DNA of 64,000 nt from VRUE01 sp963747765. GTDB taxonomy: Bacteria > Actinomycetota > Thermoleophilia > Solirubrobacterales > 70-9. A program made the position numbers and the translations under genes. Location of the stretch: NCBI GenBank assembly GCA_963747765.1, contig CAVVGH010000008.1:186001-250000 (forward strand), in the 5' to 3' direction. The notes beneath the pieces were generated by a model. That model searched no databases. It had not been told where the DNA came from and saw only the letters and a program-made list of their open reading frames with translations. Positions 16,518-24,633 of this stretch are shown here, piece by piece (position 1 is the stretch's first letter; every line of letters starts with the position of its first letter).

Positions 16518-17588
16518 ATGATCGAGGCGTTGGTCGAACAGATCGAAGCGCGGTTCTCCGAGCTTGAGGCTCAGATGGCCGACCCTGCCGTGATCGGGGA
16601 CCGGCAGCGCTACGCCGAGGTGGGGCGCGAGTACCGCGAGCTGCAGGAGGCCCACGTGCTGGCCGGCAAGTGGCGGACCCTGAAGGACGATCTCGAAGGC
16701 GCCAGGGAGCTGCTCGCCGAGGACGGCGACGACTCGGACCTGCGCCAGGTGGTCGAGGAGGCGCCGGCCGGGCTGCAGGAGCTGGAAGACGGGATCCGGC
16801 TGGCGATGGTCGAGCGCGACCCAAACGACGCCAAGAACGTGCTGGTCGAGATCCGCGCCGGCACCGGCGGCGACGAGGCGGCGCTGTTCGCGGGAGACCT
16901 CTACAAGATGCTCACCCGCTACGCCGAGACGCTCGGCTTCGCGACCGAGGCGCTCTCCCAGTCGGTCGCCGAGGTCGGTGGCTTCAAGGAGGTGACCTTC
17001 GCCGTGAAGGGCGACGGCGCCTACTCGATCTTCAAGTACGAGGGCGGCACGCACCGCGTGCAGCGGGTGCCGGAAACGGAGTCCCAGGGCCGCATCCACA
17101 CCTCGACTGCGACGGTTGCGGTGCTGCCCGAGGCGGAGGAGGTGGAGGTCGCAATCGACCAGAACGACCTGCAGGTCGACGTCTACCGCTCCTCGGGCCC
17201 GGGCGGGCAATCGGTCAACACGACCGACTCGGCGGTGCGGATCACCCACAAGCCGAGCGGGATAGTCGTCTCGATGCAGGACGAGAAGTCCCAGCTGCAG
17301 AACCGCGAGAAGGCGATGCGGGTGCTGCGGGCGCGCCTGCTGGAGCGCGAGCTCGCCGAGCAGCAGGCGAAGGTCGCCGCGGAGCGCAAGGCGCAGGTCG
17401 GCAGCGGCGAGCGCTCCGAGAAGGTCCGCACCTACAACTTCCCCCAGGGCCGCGTCACCGACCACCGGATCAAGCTCACCGCGCACAACCTCGACCGTGT
17501 CCTCGGCGGGGAGCTGGGCGAGTTCACCGAGGCGCTGGCCGCCGAGGAGAAGCGCGAACGGCTCGAGGTCGCGGCCGCGGCAACCTGA
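16518..17588 (+). CDS. prfA: Peptide chain release factor 1
   Basis: This 356-residue class I release factor ends translation at UAA and UAG. The GGQ loop (SSGPGGQSVNTTDSAVRITH) inserts into the peptidyl-transferase centre. The codon-recognition segment is RVPETESQGRIHTS, carrying the RF1-type PxT equivalent (PET). ATG at 16518 is chosen; the GTG one codon earlier (16515) is also possible. prmC, whose product methylates the GGQ glutamine, follows 3 bp after the stop. Confidence 0.96.
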   Translation: MIEALVEQIEARFSELEAQMADPAVIGDRQRYAEVGREYRELQEAHVLAGKWRTLKDDLEGARELLAEDGDDSDLRQVVEEAPAGLQELEDGIRLAMVERDPNDAKNVLVEIRAGTGGDEAALFAGDLYKMLTRYAETLGFATEALSQSVAEVGGFKEVTFAVKGDGAYSIFKYEGGTHRVQRVPETESQGRIHTSTATVAVLPEAEEVEVAIDQNDLQVDVYRSSGPGGQSVNTTDSAVRITHKPSGIVVSMQDEKSQLQNREKAMRVLRARLLERELAEQQAKVAAERKAQVGSGERSEKVRTYNFPQGRVTDHRIKLTAHNLDRVLGGELGEFTEALAAEEKRERLEVAAAAT

Positions 17589-17591
17589 GGC

Positions 17592-18617
17592 GTGGCTGGG
17601 ATGGGAGGCGCGGCGAGCGTGGGCGAAGCGATGACCGCGGCAACCGACGCCCTGCGCGCCGCCGGCGTCGAGGAGCCGCGCTTCGACGCCGAAGTGCTGC
17701 TCGGGCACGCGACCGGTTGGGAGCGGGCACGGATCGCCGCCAGTCCGGAGGCCGAGCTGCCCGCCGCCGCCGCACGCCGGTTCGCCGAGACGGTGCGCAG
17801 GCGACTTCGACGCGAGCCGGTCGCCTACATCGTCGGTCGCAGGTGGTTCCGGAACCTCGAGCTGGATGTCGATCGCCGCGTGCTGATCCCGCGCCCGGAG
17901 ACCGAGCTGCTGGTCGAGCTGGCGCTCGAGCTGCGGCCGGGCAGCGTGCTCGACGTCGGCACCGGCTCGGGCGCGGTGGCGCTGGCGATCGCCGACGAGC
18001 TGCCCGGCAGCGAGGTGACCGCGACCGACACCTCCGCGGCGGCGCTGGAGGTGGCGCGCGCCAACGCGGAGCGGCTCGGTCTCGCGGGGCGGGTTCGCTT
18101 CCTCGAGGGTTCGTTGCCGGCGCAGGGGGCACACGTAACTCGCGGGGCGGGCGAGGCCCAGAGCTTCGACCTGGTCGTCGCCAATCTTCCCTACGTGGCG
18201 GAGCCCGAGTGGCCCGCCCTGCAGCCGGAGGTGACGGAGTGGGAGCCCCGCGAGGCGCTGCTCGCCGGCCCCGACGGACTCGACGCGATTCGCTCTCTGC
18301 TGCCGGACTGCGTTCGCTCTTTGTGTCGCTCAGCGGTACAAACAGCGAACGGAGTCAATCCCCCGCCCACGAACGACTCCGATCCACTGTCCGTTCGCTC
18401 TTTATGTCGCTCAGCGGTACAAACAGCGAACGGAACCGGTGTTCTGGCGCTGGAGGTGGGGGAGGGTCAGGCGGGCGCCGTTGGCGGCCTGCTCCGCGAG
18501 GCCGGACTCCGCGAGGTCGGGGTCCGGTGTGACCTGGCCGGAATCGAGCGGGTCGTGGTCGGGCGCGTGGCCGGAAGCGAGCGGGCCGCGGTCGGGCGCC
18601 GCGAGGATCCTCGATGA
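17592..18617 (+). CDS. prmC: Release factor glutamine methyltransferase with two in-frame palindromic repeat insertions
   Basis: PrmC N5-methylates the GGQ glutamine of RF1/RF2 using SAM. The N-terminal helical domain is followed by the SAM motif LDVGTGSGAVALAIA and the substrate-binding motif at residue 198, here NLPY rather than NPPY. The protein is 341 residues against the usual ~280. The excess is largely two family A repeats (18308-18354, 18389-18435) that read through in frame, adding residues about 240-281, each with VRSLCRSAVQTANG. They fall between DGLDAIRSLLPD and GVLALEVGEGQ, which are contiguous in ordinary PrmC apart from a short linker. Activity is uncertain but the frame is intact. 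It overlaps tsaC by ATGA. Confidence 0.93.
   Translation: MAGMGGAASVGEAMTAATDALRAAGVEEPRFDAEVLLGHATGWERARIAASPEAELPAAAARRFAETVRRRLRREPVAYIVGRRWFRNLELDVDRRVLIPRPETELLVELALELRPGSVLDVGTGSGAVALAIADELPGSEVTATDTSAAALEVARANAERLGLAGRVRFLEGSLPAQGAHVTRGAGEAQSFDLVVANLPYVAEPEWPALQPEVTEWEPREALLAGPDGLDAIRSLLPDCVRSLCRSAVQTANGVNPPPTNDSDPLSVRSLCRSAVQTANGTGVLALEVGEGQAGAVGGLLREAGLREVGVRCDLAGIERVVVGRVAGSERAAVGRREDPR
18308..18435. repeat. Family A repeats inside prmC, 2 copies (18308-18354, 18389-18435)
   Basis: Both copies keep the GTTCGCTCTTT / ACAAACAGCGAAC arms and the TCGCTCAGCGG apex. The starts are 81 bp (27 codons) apart. Both are read in the same frame, giving the same peptide twice. Confidence 0.93.
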
Positions 18618-19267
18618 GCAAGGTCGTCTCGGTGGAGCGCGATGGTGCCGGCGCGGCACGGAGCGCGCTGGAGCGCTGCATCGGTGGCGGTGGGGTCGCC
18701 GTCTTTCCCGCCGACGGCCTCTACGGGCTCGCCTGTGACCCGCTCGACCCGGTGGCAATCGAGCGGACCCACGCCCTGAAGGGGCGCGACGACGGCAAGC
18801 CCGCGGCCGTCATGTATCTCTCGCCGCTGGCGATGCGCGAGCTGGTCGAGGGACTTGGCCCGCGCACGCGGCAGGCCGTGGGGACGCTCCTGCCGGGCCC
18901 CGTGACCCTCGTCGTCGCCAATCCCGACCGGCGCTACCCGCTGGCCTGCCGCGAGGACCCCGAACGACTCGGCGTCCGCCTGATCGACGGCCCGCTGGCC
19001 GGCGCGATGTGCCCGCTCTTCCAGACCTCCGCCAACCGCAGCGGCGAGCCTCCCGCCGCGAGCTTCGGCGAGATCCCGGCCGAGCTCCTCGCCGGCGCCG
19101 ATCTTGCGATCGACGGCGGCAGGCTCGGGGGGCTCCCCTCGACCGTCGTCGACCTGGGCTGCTACGAGGAGACCGGCGAGTGGGCCGTGTTGCGCGAGGG
19201 CGCCCTGCCGCGGGAGGAGCTAGCAGCCCGGCTCGCCCCGGTAGGGGAGGCGGACGAGCCGGCGTGA
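18614..19267 (+). CDS. tsaC: L-threonylcarbamoyladenylate synthase (Sua5/YrdC/YwlC family)
   Basis: This 217-residue YrdC-domain protein has FPADGLYGLACD near residue 33, the KGRDDGKPAAV nucleotide-binding segment, LLPGPVTLVV and TSANRSGEPPA. It makes threonylcarbamoyl-AMP from Thr, bicarbonate and ATP for t6A37 tRNA modification. It lacks the C-terminal Sua5 domain, so it is the short TsaC type. It overlaps prmC by 4 bp, and its 3' end overlaps the convergent lysyl-oxidase-like gene by 48 bp. Confidence 0.93.
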   Translation: MSKVVSVERDGAGAARSALERCIGGGGVAVFPADGLYGLACDPLDPVAIERTHALKGRDDGKPAAVMYLSPLAMRELVEGLGPRTRQAVGTLLPGPVTLVVANPDRRYPLACREDPERLGVRLIDGPLAGAMCPLFQTSANRSGEPPAASFGEIPAELLAGADLAIDGGRLGGLPSTVVDLGCYEETGEWAVLREGALPREELAARLAPVGEADEPA

Positions 19268-20002
19268 GGTGTTGTCGCGCTCGTTCGACTCGTGGAGCAG
19301 TTCCTGCGGGTCGACGGTCATCGTGAACGCGAAGCAGCCGCGCAGGCCGGAGACATCGATCCACTGCTTGTCGTAGTCGGACGGGTAGATGTCGGACCAG
19401 CCAACCGAGGTCCCGAGGGTGACCGCGTCGGTGTCGGGGTCCTGGTCGCAGCCGGGGTAATGACGGTGGCGTGGCGAGCGGCGACCGGGCCGGGTTCGCT
19501 GCAGGTCGCGCAGGCAGTAGTTGAGCTTTGGGCCGGTGCGGACGATGCGACCGCTGCGCCGCTTCGGCCCGACTCGTCGGAGCTCGAAGCGGGCGAGCTG
19601 GTGGACCTTCCAGTAGCCGCCGCCGAAGTACTCGCCCACGTCGGTGAAGCGCAGCGTGGCCCCAGTGCGCAGCACGAGCCATCCCTCGCCGGTCCGCCGG
19701 ATGCGCTGGTTGACCCGCATCGTCCGCCAGCCGTTGCGGTGGCCGCGCAGCTCGATCGGCCCGTGGCCGCGGCTCTTCACGTCGCTGGTCGCTCGCAACA
19801 GGAGCCTGCCCCGGCGGCGCTCGACATAGAGATCGGACGGCCTGCCAATTCGCAGGTTGGGACAGAGCAAGCGGTGGGCTTCGGCGCCGTGGCAGGGATC
19901 GACCTCGCCCGTCTGCCGCGCGGCGGTGCCGGCACCCCGGGCGGCAGGCGTGAGCGCGGCCAGTAGCGACAGTGCAAGGATCGCGAGTGGGATGCGTCTC
20001 AC
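19220..20002 (-). CDS. Secreted lysyl-oxidase-like protein, copper site degenerate
   Basis: This 260-residue protein has an N-terminal signal peptide (RRIPLAILALSLLAALTPA). The C-terminal half aligns with lysyl oxidase: GPKLNYCLRD, YPSDYDKQWIDVSGL and TVDPQELLHESNERDN correspond to the human CLED, YGADIDCQWID and ESDYTNN segments. Lys159 and Tyr206 fall where the two residues of the LTQ cofactor lie (K320/Y355 in human LOX). The histidine cluster that binds copper is missing: the segment reads YWKVHQLARFEL (130-141) with one His. It may be a non-catalytic extracellular or wall-binding relative. It is convergent with tsaC and divergent from glyA (44 bp apart). Confidence 0.8.
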   Translation of the reverse strand: MRRIPLAILALSLLAALTPAARGAGTAARQTGEVDPCHGAEAHRLLCPNLRIGRPSDLYVERRRGRLLLRATSDVKSRGHGPIELRGHRNGWRTMRVNQRIRRTGEGWLVLRTGATLRFTDVGEYFGGGYWKVHQLARFELRRVGPKRRSGRIVRTGPKLNYCLRDLQRTRPGRRSPRHRHYPGCDQDPDTDAVTLGTSVGWSDIYPSDYDKQWIDVSGLRGCFAFTMTVDPQELLHESNERDNTSRRLVRLPYRGEPGC

Positions 20003-20046
20003 GCGGCGTCAGCGTATCCAGAACCGTTGGTATCGTCGCTCGGGCG

Positions 20047-21327
20047 ATGAGCGAGCTCCCCGAGAACATCCAGGCGGCGCCTCTGTCCGAGGTCGACCCG
20101 CAGATAGCGGCGGTGCTGGAGGCCGAGCTGCGGCGCCAGCAGGACACGCTGGAGATGATCGCCTCGGAGAACTTCGTGCCGCAGGCGGTGCTCGAAGCGG
20201 TCGGCTCGGTGCTGACCAACAAGTACGCCGAGGGATACCCGGGCAGCCGGTATTACGGCGGCTGCGAGGAGGTCGACGTCGCCGAGCAGCTGGCGATCGA
20301 CCGGGCCAAGGAGCTGTTCGGCGCCGAGCACGCCAACGTCCAGCCGCACGCCGGCGCCCAGGCCAACAACGCCGCCTACATGGCGCTGATCGAGCCGGGC
20401 GACACGATCATGGGGATGGCGCTCGACCACGGCGGCCACCTCACCCACGGGATGAAGCTGAACGTCTCGGGCAAGCTCTATGAGGCCATTGCCTACCACG
20501 TGCGCCGCGAGGACCTGCGGGTCGACATGGAGGAGGTCGAGCGGCTCGCCCACGAGCACAGGCCGAAGCTGATCGTTGCCGGCTGGTCCGCCTACCCCCG
20601 GCAGCTCGACTTCGCCGCCTTTCGCGAGATCGCCGACTCGGTGGGCGCCAAGCTGATGGTCGACATGGCGCACTTCGCCGGCCTGGTGGCCGCGGGCGAG
20701 CACCCCAATCCGGTCGAGCACGCCGACGTCGTCACGACGACGATCCACAAGACGCTGTGCGGGCCGCGCAGCGGGATGATCCTGGCGCGCGAGGAGCACG
20801 CCAAAGCGATCGACAAAGCGATCTTCCCGGGTCAGCAGGGCGGCCCGCTGATGCACACGATCGCCGCCAAGGCGGTGACCCTGCGGATTGCGGCAAGCGA
20901 GCCCTTCCGCGCCCGCCAGCGGCAGACGATCGCCAACGCGAAGGCGTTCGCCGACGGTCTGCAGGCGGGTGGCGTGCCCGTGCTCACGGGCGGCACCGAC
21001 GTCCACCTCGTGCTCGTCGATCTGACTCCCAGCGGCCTCGACGGCAAGGTCGCCGAGACTCGCCTCGAGGAGGTCGGCATCACCGTCAACCGCAACACGA
21101 TCCCCTTCGACGAGCGGCCCCCGATGAACCCGTCCGGCCTGCGGATCGGCACCCCCGCGCTGACGACGCGAGGGCTCGTCGAGGACGACATGACCGAGAT
21201 CGCCGCCGTCATCGCCACCGCCCTCTCAGACGATTTCGAGGCGGAGAAGGGCGCCCTGGCCGACCGCACCAGGGCGCTGATGGACCGCTATCCGCTGTAC
21301 CCGCAGCTTTCCGCGGCGGCCGTCTGA
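20047..21327 (+). CDS. glyA: Serine hydroxymethyltransferase
   Basis: This 426-residue PLP enzyme interconverts serine and glycine, charging tetrahydrofolate with a C1 unit. Motifs: TLEMIASENFVP, TNKYAEGYPGSRYYGGCE and the PLP lysine K235 in TTTIHKTLCGPRSG. The usual Arg after HKTL is Cys here, and GG is SG, a mild deviation in an otherwise canonical protein. The ATG at 20047 gives the standard N-terminus. The DUF354 gene follows after 2 bp. Confidence 0.96.
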   Translation: MSELPENIQAAPLSEVDPQIAAVLEAELRRQQDTLEMIASENFVPQAVLEAVGSVLTNKYAEGYPGSRYYGGCEEVDVAEQLAIDRAKELFGAEHANVQPHAGAQANNAAYMALIEPGDTIMGMALDHGGHLTHGMKLNVSGKLYEAIAYHVRREDLRVDMEEVERLAHEHRPKLIVAGWSAYPRQLDFAAFREIADSVGAKLMVDMAHFAGLVAAGEHPNPVEHADVVTTTIHKTLCGPRSGMILAREEHAKAIDKAIFPGQQGGPLMHTIAAKAVTLRIAASEPFRARQRQTIANAKAFADGLQAGGVPVLTGGTDVHLVLVDLTPSGLDGKVAETRLEEVGITVNRNTIPFDERPPMNPSGLRIGTPALTTRGLVEDDMTEIAAVIATALSDDFEAEKGALADRTRALMDRYPLYPQLSAAAV

Positions 21328-21329
21328 GC

Positions 21330-22349
21330 TTGAGAATCTGGGCGGACATGAGCGCGCCAGCGCATGTGCTGGTGTTGCGGCCGATCATCGAACGGTTGCG
21401 CGAGCAGGGGCACTCGGTGGAGGTGACGTCCCGCGACTACGCCCAGACCCAGGCGCTGCTCGAGCTGCACGGCATGGAGCACACGCCGATCGGCCGCCAC
21501 GGCGGGGCCTCGCGGCTGCGCAAGGCATACCGGTTGGGGGCTCGCACCACTGCGATGATCCGCTTCGGGCGGCGGCGCAGCTTCGACCTCGCCCTCGCGC
21601 ACGGCTCGAACGACCTGGCGATCGCCGCCTACCTGCTCGGCGTTCCCGAGGCAAACATGCACGACTACGAGTACGCGGTCACCCAGCACCGCATCGGCTG
21701 CCGGCTCGCCAAGCGGGTGATGTTTCCCGACTCGGTCCCGGCCGAGCGGCTGCGCCGCTTCGGGGTCGGGCCGGACAAGTTCTTCCCCTACCCGGGGCTG
21801 AAGGAGGAGTACTACCTCTACGACTTCGAGCCCGATCCCGAGGCGCTGAAGCGGCTCTCGGTGGACGTCGAGCGGGTGGTCGTCGTCGTGCGGCCGCCCC
21901 CCGACGTGTCGCTCTACCACCGCAGGTCGAACCCGCTCTTCCCGAAGGTCCTCGACCGGCTCGGCGGCGACCCCGGCGTGCACGCAATCGTCCTGCCGCG
22001 CACGCAGGCGCAGCGCGAGCTGATCGAAAGCCTGGCGCTGCCCTCGCTGATCGTTCCCCCGGGCGCCGTGGAGGCGCAGAGCCTGGTGGCGCTGGCCGAC
22101 CTGGTCGTCTCCGCCGGTGGCACGATGAATCGCGAGGCGGCGGCACTCGGCGTCCCCGTCTACACGACCTTCGGCGGCCGGCTCGGCGGGGTCGACGAAG
22201 CGCTGATTCGCTCCGGGCGGCTGCGGCCGCTGACCGACGCGGACGCGATTCAGCTGGAAAAGCGCGGTGCCGGCGCGACTCCGACCAGGCGAGACCCGGG
22301 CCCGCTTGTCGAGACGATCCTGGGTACCGTCGGATCGTCGGCGAGCTGA
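21330..22349 (+). CDS. DUF354 family, GT-B-fold putative glycosyltransferase
   Basis: This 339-residue protein has the DUF354 opening, MRIWADMSAPAHVLVLRPII, which requires the TTG at 21330. It has MHDYEYAVTQ in the middle and the C-terminal VVSAGGTMNREAAALGVPVYTTF, resembling the donor site of UDP-GlcNAc 2-epimerase/GT-B enzymes. Such proteins occur in archaeal and actinobacterial glycan clusters, and the substrate is unknown. It probably shares a transcript with glyA. The repeat-filled gap begins right after its stop. Confidence 0.85.
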   Translation: MRIWADMSAPAHVLVLRPIIERLREQGHSVEVTSRDYAQTQALLELHGMEHTPIGRHGGASRLRKAYRLGARTTAMIRFGRRRSFDLALAHGSNDLAIAAYLLGVPEANMHDYEYAVTQHRIGCRLAKRVMFPDSVPAERLRRFGVGPDKFFPYPGLKEEYYLYDFEPDPEALKRLSVDVERVVVVVRPPPDVSLYHRRSNPLFPKVLDRLGGDPGVHAIVLPRTQAQRELIESLALPSLIVPPGAVEAQSLVALADLVVSAGGTMNREAAALGVPVYTTFGGRLGGVDEALIRSGRLRPLTDADAIQLEKRGAGATPTRRDPGPLVETILGTVGSSAS

Positions 22350-22461
22350 CCGAGGCGGCGGGCCGCAGGACCGTCGGCGATCGCCATCCGCCGGCGAGCC
22401 ACATCGCAAGCTGACAGGCCCGAGGAACCCGAAACGAACATTTCGTCGATCGATGCGAGAA

Positions 22462-22522
22462 ACAGCCTCCCCCTGCTTGCCCTCCTACTTGCAGGTGAGG
22501 AGGGCAAGCAGCGGGAGGCTGT
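22462..22522. repeat. Family B palindrome, copy 3
   Basis: Arms ACAGCCTCCCCCTGCTTGCC and its near complement flank a loop read as ACTTGCAGGTG, the reverse complement of the loop in copies 1 and 2. Matching changes in both arms (TGCTTGCC / GGCAAGCA) keep the stem paired. Confidence 0.9.
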
Positions 22523-22607
22523 GTAGGGACCGGGCGGTCGGGGTCTATAGGAGGGCAGTTACGCACGGCTGCGACGGCTGAGTTGGCCTGAACGAGGCGG
22601 ACACGAA

Positions 22608-22794
22608 CTCCGTTCGCTGTTTGTGTCGCAGAGCGGTACAAATGACGAACGGAGCGGCTGGGGGGCCGGGGGCGAGACTCCGTTCGCTGTTTGTGTCGCA
22701 GAGCGGTACAAATGACGAACGGAGCGGCTGGGGGGCCGGGGGCGAGACTCCGTTCGCTGTTTGTGTCGCAGAGCGGTACAAATGACGAACGGAG
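22608..22794. repeat. Family A hairpin repeats, 3 copies at 70-bp period
   Basis: The copies at 22608-22654, 22678-22724 and 22748-22794 are almost identical to each other, including the 23-bp G-rich spacers (cggctggggggccggggg). This is the cleanest array in the window and suggests recent tandem duplication. Confidence 0.94.
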
Positions 22795-22864
22795 CGGTTG
22801 GGGCGGCCGGGGGGAAGCGGAGAGGAATTAGGCATCTATCGCGTGGACTAGCCTGCGCAGGGAG

Positions 22865-24121
22865 ATGCCGAGCCTGTTCGACGCACTCCTTGCCTTCCTG
22901 GTGGCGGCGGGAGTGACCCTGGCCCTTGTCCCGCTCACGGATCGCGTCGCGCAGCGGGTCGGGGCGATCGACCACCCCAACGCCCGCTCGCTGCACGAGC
23001 TGCCGACGCCCAAGCTGGGCGGGCTTGCGATCCTCGGCGGAGCGCTGGTGGCGGGCCTGATCTGGTTGCCGGGGGACGGAGAGAGCCGGGCGATCCTGGT
23101 CGGCGCGATCGTCATCGCGCTGGTCGGCTTCCTCGACGACCTGCGCGACCTCAACGCCGCCGCGAAGCTGCTCGGACAGACCGTCGCGGTGATCATCCCG
23201 GTTGCCGCGGGCGTCACAGTGCAGAGCTTCACGTTTCCGTTCCTCGGGGCACTGGACCCCGGCTCCGTTCAGCTGTTCGGGCTGCCGGGGGGCGGTGCGG
23301 TCGATCTCGGGGACGTCGGGACGGTGATCGGGATCGTCGCCACCGTCAACGTGATCAACCTGATTGACGGAGTCGACGGCCTGGCGGCCGGCGTCTGCCT
23401 GATAGCGGCGACGACGCTCGCGGTGATCGCGCTCTCGCTGGAGCGCAATGCAGCCGGCGTGCTGGCAGCGCTGACGGCGGGCGCGTCGCTGGGCTTCCTG
23501 CGCCACGGCTTTCCCCCCGCGAGGAGCTTTATGGGCGACACCGGCTCCAACCTGCTTGGCTACCTGCTCGGTGCGGTTGCCGTGCAGGGCGCCCTGAAGA
23601 CCAACGCCGTCATCGCCCTCTTCCTGCCGTTGATCATCCTCGCCGTGCCGATCCTCGATACTGGCTTCGTGGTCGCGAAGCGACTCAAGTACCGGCGGCC
23701 GATCTACCGGGCGGACCGCTGGCACTTCCACCATCGGATGGCGAACATCGGCTTCTCGCAGCGCCGCACGCTCGCCTACCTCTATGGCTGGACGCTGGTG
23801 ATGGCTGGGCTGGCGCTGGCCCTGCGCTTCGTCCCCTACAGCGACAACCACGGCCACTTCGACATGCTTTGGAGCGCCGTGATGGTGGCTTGCGGGATGC
23901 TGGCGCTGGCGGCGAGCGTCTACCTCGTTTCGGTGCTGGAGATTCTCAAGCTCCGCAACGTGCGGCTGCGCCAGCTGGTCAGCATCCGGCGCGATGCCGG
24001 CAGACCCGTGCCGGCCGCCGCGGACGTCGACCGTGCGGTCGCCCGGGAGCTGGAGACCGGCAGCTTTCCCGCCGTGGACCCGGAAACCGGTGAGTTCGAA
24101 GCGGTGGAACCGGAGCGCTGA
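22865..24121 (+). CDS. Undecaprenyl-phosphate GlcNAc-1-phosphate transferase-like (WecA/TagO/MraY superfamily)
   Basis: This 418-residue polytopic protein of about eleven helices has the phosphotransferase signatures DHPNARSLHELPTPKLGG, LVGFLDDLRDL, NVINLIDGVDGLAAG, SFMGDTGSN and the HFHHRM loop. It transfers a sugar-1-phosphate from a UDP-sugar to undecaprenyl phosphate, the first membrane step of wall polysaccharide or teichoic-acid-like polymer assembly. A polar C-terminal tail of about 60 residues is extra. Placement before the ATP synthase operon is also seen in other actinobacteria. Confidence 0.9.
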   Translation: MPSLFDALLAFLVAAGVTLALVPLTDRVAQRVGAIDHPNARSLHELPTPKLGGLAILGGALVAGLIWLPGDGESRAILVGAIVIALVGFLDDLRDLNAAAKLLGQTVAVIIPVAAGVTVQSFTFPFLGALDPGSVQLFGLPGGGAVDLGDVGTVIGIVATVNVINLIDGVDGLAAGVCLIAATTLAVIALSLERNAAGVLAALTAGASLGFLRHGFPPARSFMGDTGSNLLGYLLGAVAVQGALKTNAVIALFLPLIILAVPILDTGFVVAKRLKYRRPIYRADRWHFHHRMANIGFSQRRTLAYLYGWTLVMAGLALALRFVPYSDNHGHFDMLWSAVMVACGMLALAASVYLVSVLEILKLRNVRLRQLVSIRRDAGRPVPAAADVDRAVARELETGSFPAVDPETGEFEAVEPER

Positions 24122-24240
24122 GCGGCCCGGCGGACTTTGTGCGAGGTTGTGACAAGCCTCACGAACGGCTCTACAACGCGGATCGACGGCCCTTTCGGAT
24201 ATAGTCACGCGTCCGTCCTCCCCGGCTGTAAAGCCGGCCC
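24122..24240 (+). promoter_or_regulatory. Putative promoter region of the ATP synthase operon
   Basis: A 119-bp gap. TTCGGATATAGTC (about 24196-24208) offers a -10-like TATAGT, with TTGTGACA about 45 bp further upstream. CCGGCT-gtaa-AGCCGG forms a small hairpin just before the first gene, so the leader may be structured. Inferred from sequence alone. Confidence 0.4.
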
Positions 24241-24252
24241 GTGTGCGGACTT

Positions 24253-24633
24253 ATGTCTCCTCCCAAGCATGTCGATCTTCTGGCGCTAGCCGCCGCCCTG
24301 GCCGTGTTTGCGGTCGCTGGTCTGTCCCTGCTCGGCTACGCAGTTGCCGCCGCCGCCTGGCTCGCGCAGCGGGGCATCCAGGTACTCGCCGGGCGCCGCG
24401 TGGCCGCCGAGCTGGCCGCCGGCAATCGCCAGCGGGCGATGGGGACGATTGCAGCCACGACCCTCGGCCGTGTCTGGCTGATGGTGACGGCGGCGCTGCT
24501 GGTCGGGCTTGCCGAACGCGAGGCCGGCCTCGCGGCGGCGGTCCTCCTGATGGTCCTCTTCACGATCTCCTTCGCGGCCCAGGGGATCGCGCATCTACTC
24601 GACTCGACCCCCGAGGGACAGGGGGCACGATGA
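24253..24633 (+). CDS. Small membrane protein at head of atp operon (AtpI-like position)
   Basis: This 126-residue protein (GTG 24241 would add four residues) has four hydrophobic segments and no catalytic motif. Its place directly before atpB, with an ATGA overlap, is that of AtpI, which helps assemble the c-ring or supplies Mg2+. Sequence similarity to AtpI is not obvious to me, so the role rests on context. Confidence 0.65.
   Translation: MSPPKHVDLLALAAALAVFAVAGLSLLGYAVAAAAWLAQRGIQVLAGRRVAAELAAGNRQRAMGTIAATTLGRVWLMVTAALLVGLAEREAGLAAAVLLMVLFTISFAAQGIAHLLDSTPEGQGAR

Larger units (their letters stand above)
22350..22864. other. Gene-free interval, family B palindrome and three family A repeats
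   Basis: About 515 bp between co-directional genes. It holds a CGTCGATCGATGCGAGA flank, family B copy 3 (22462-22522), the conserved linker (gagttggcctgaacgaggcg) and three family A repeats at exact 70-bp spacing ending about 70 bp before the WecA-like gene. No promoter is evident among them. Confidence 0.75.

Noticed and set aside
17592..18617. prmC as a broken gene
   Set aside because: Both repeat insertions keep the frame and all SAM/NLPY motifs are present, so it is annotated as an intact CDS with insertions.
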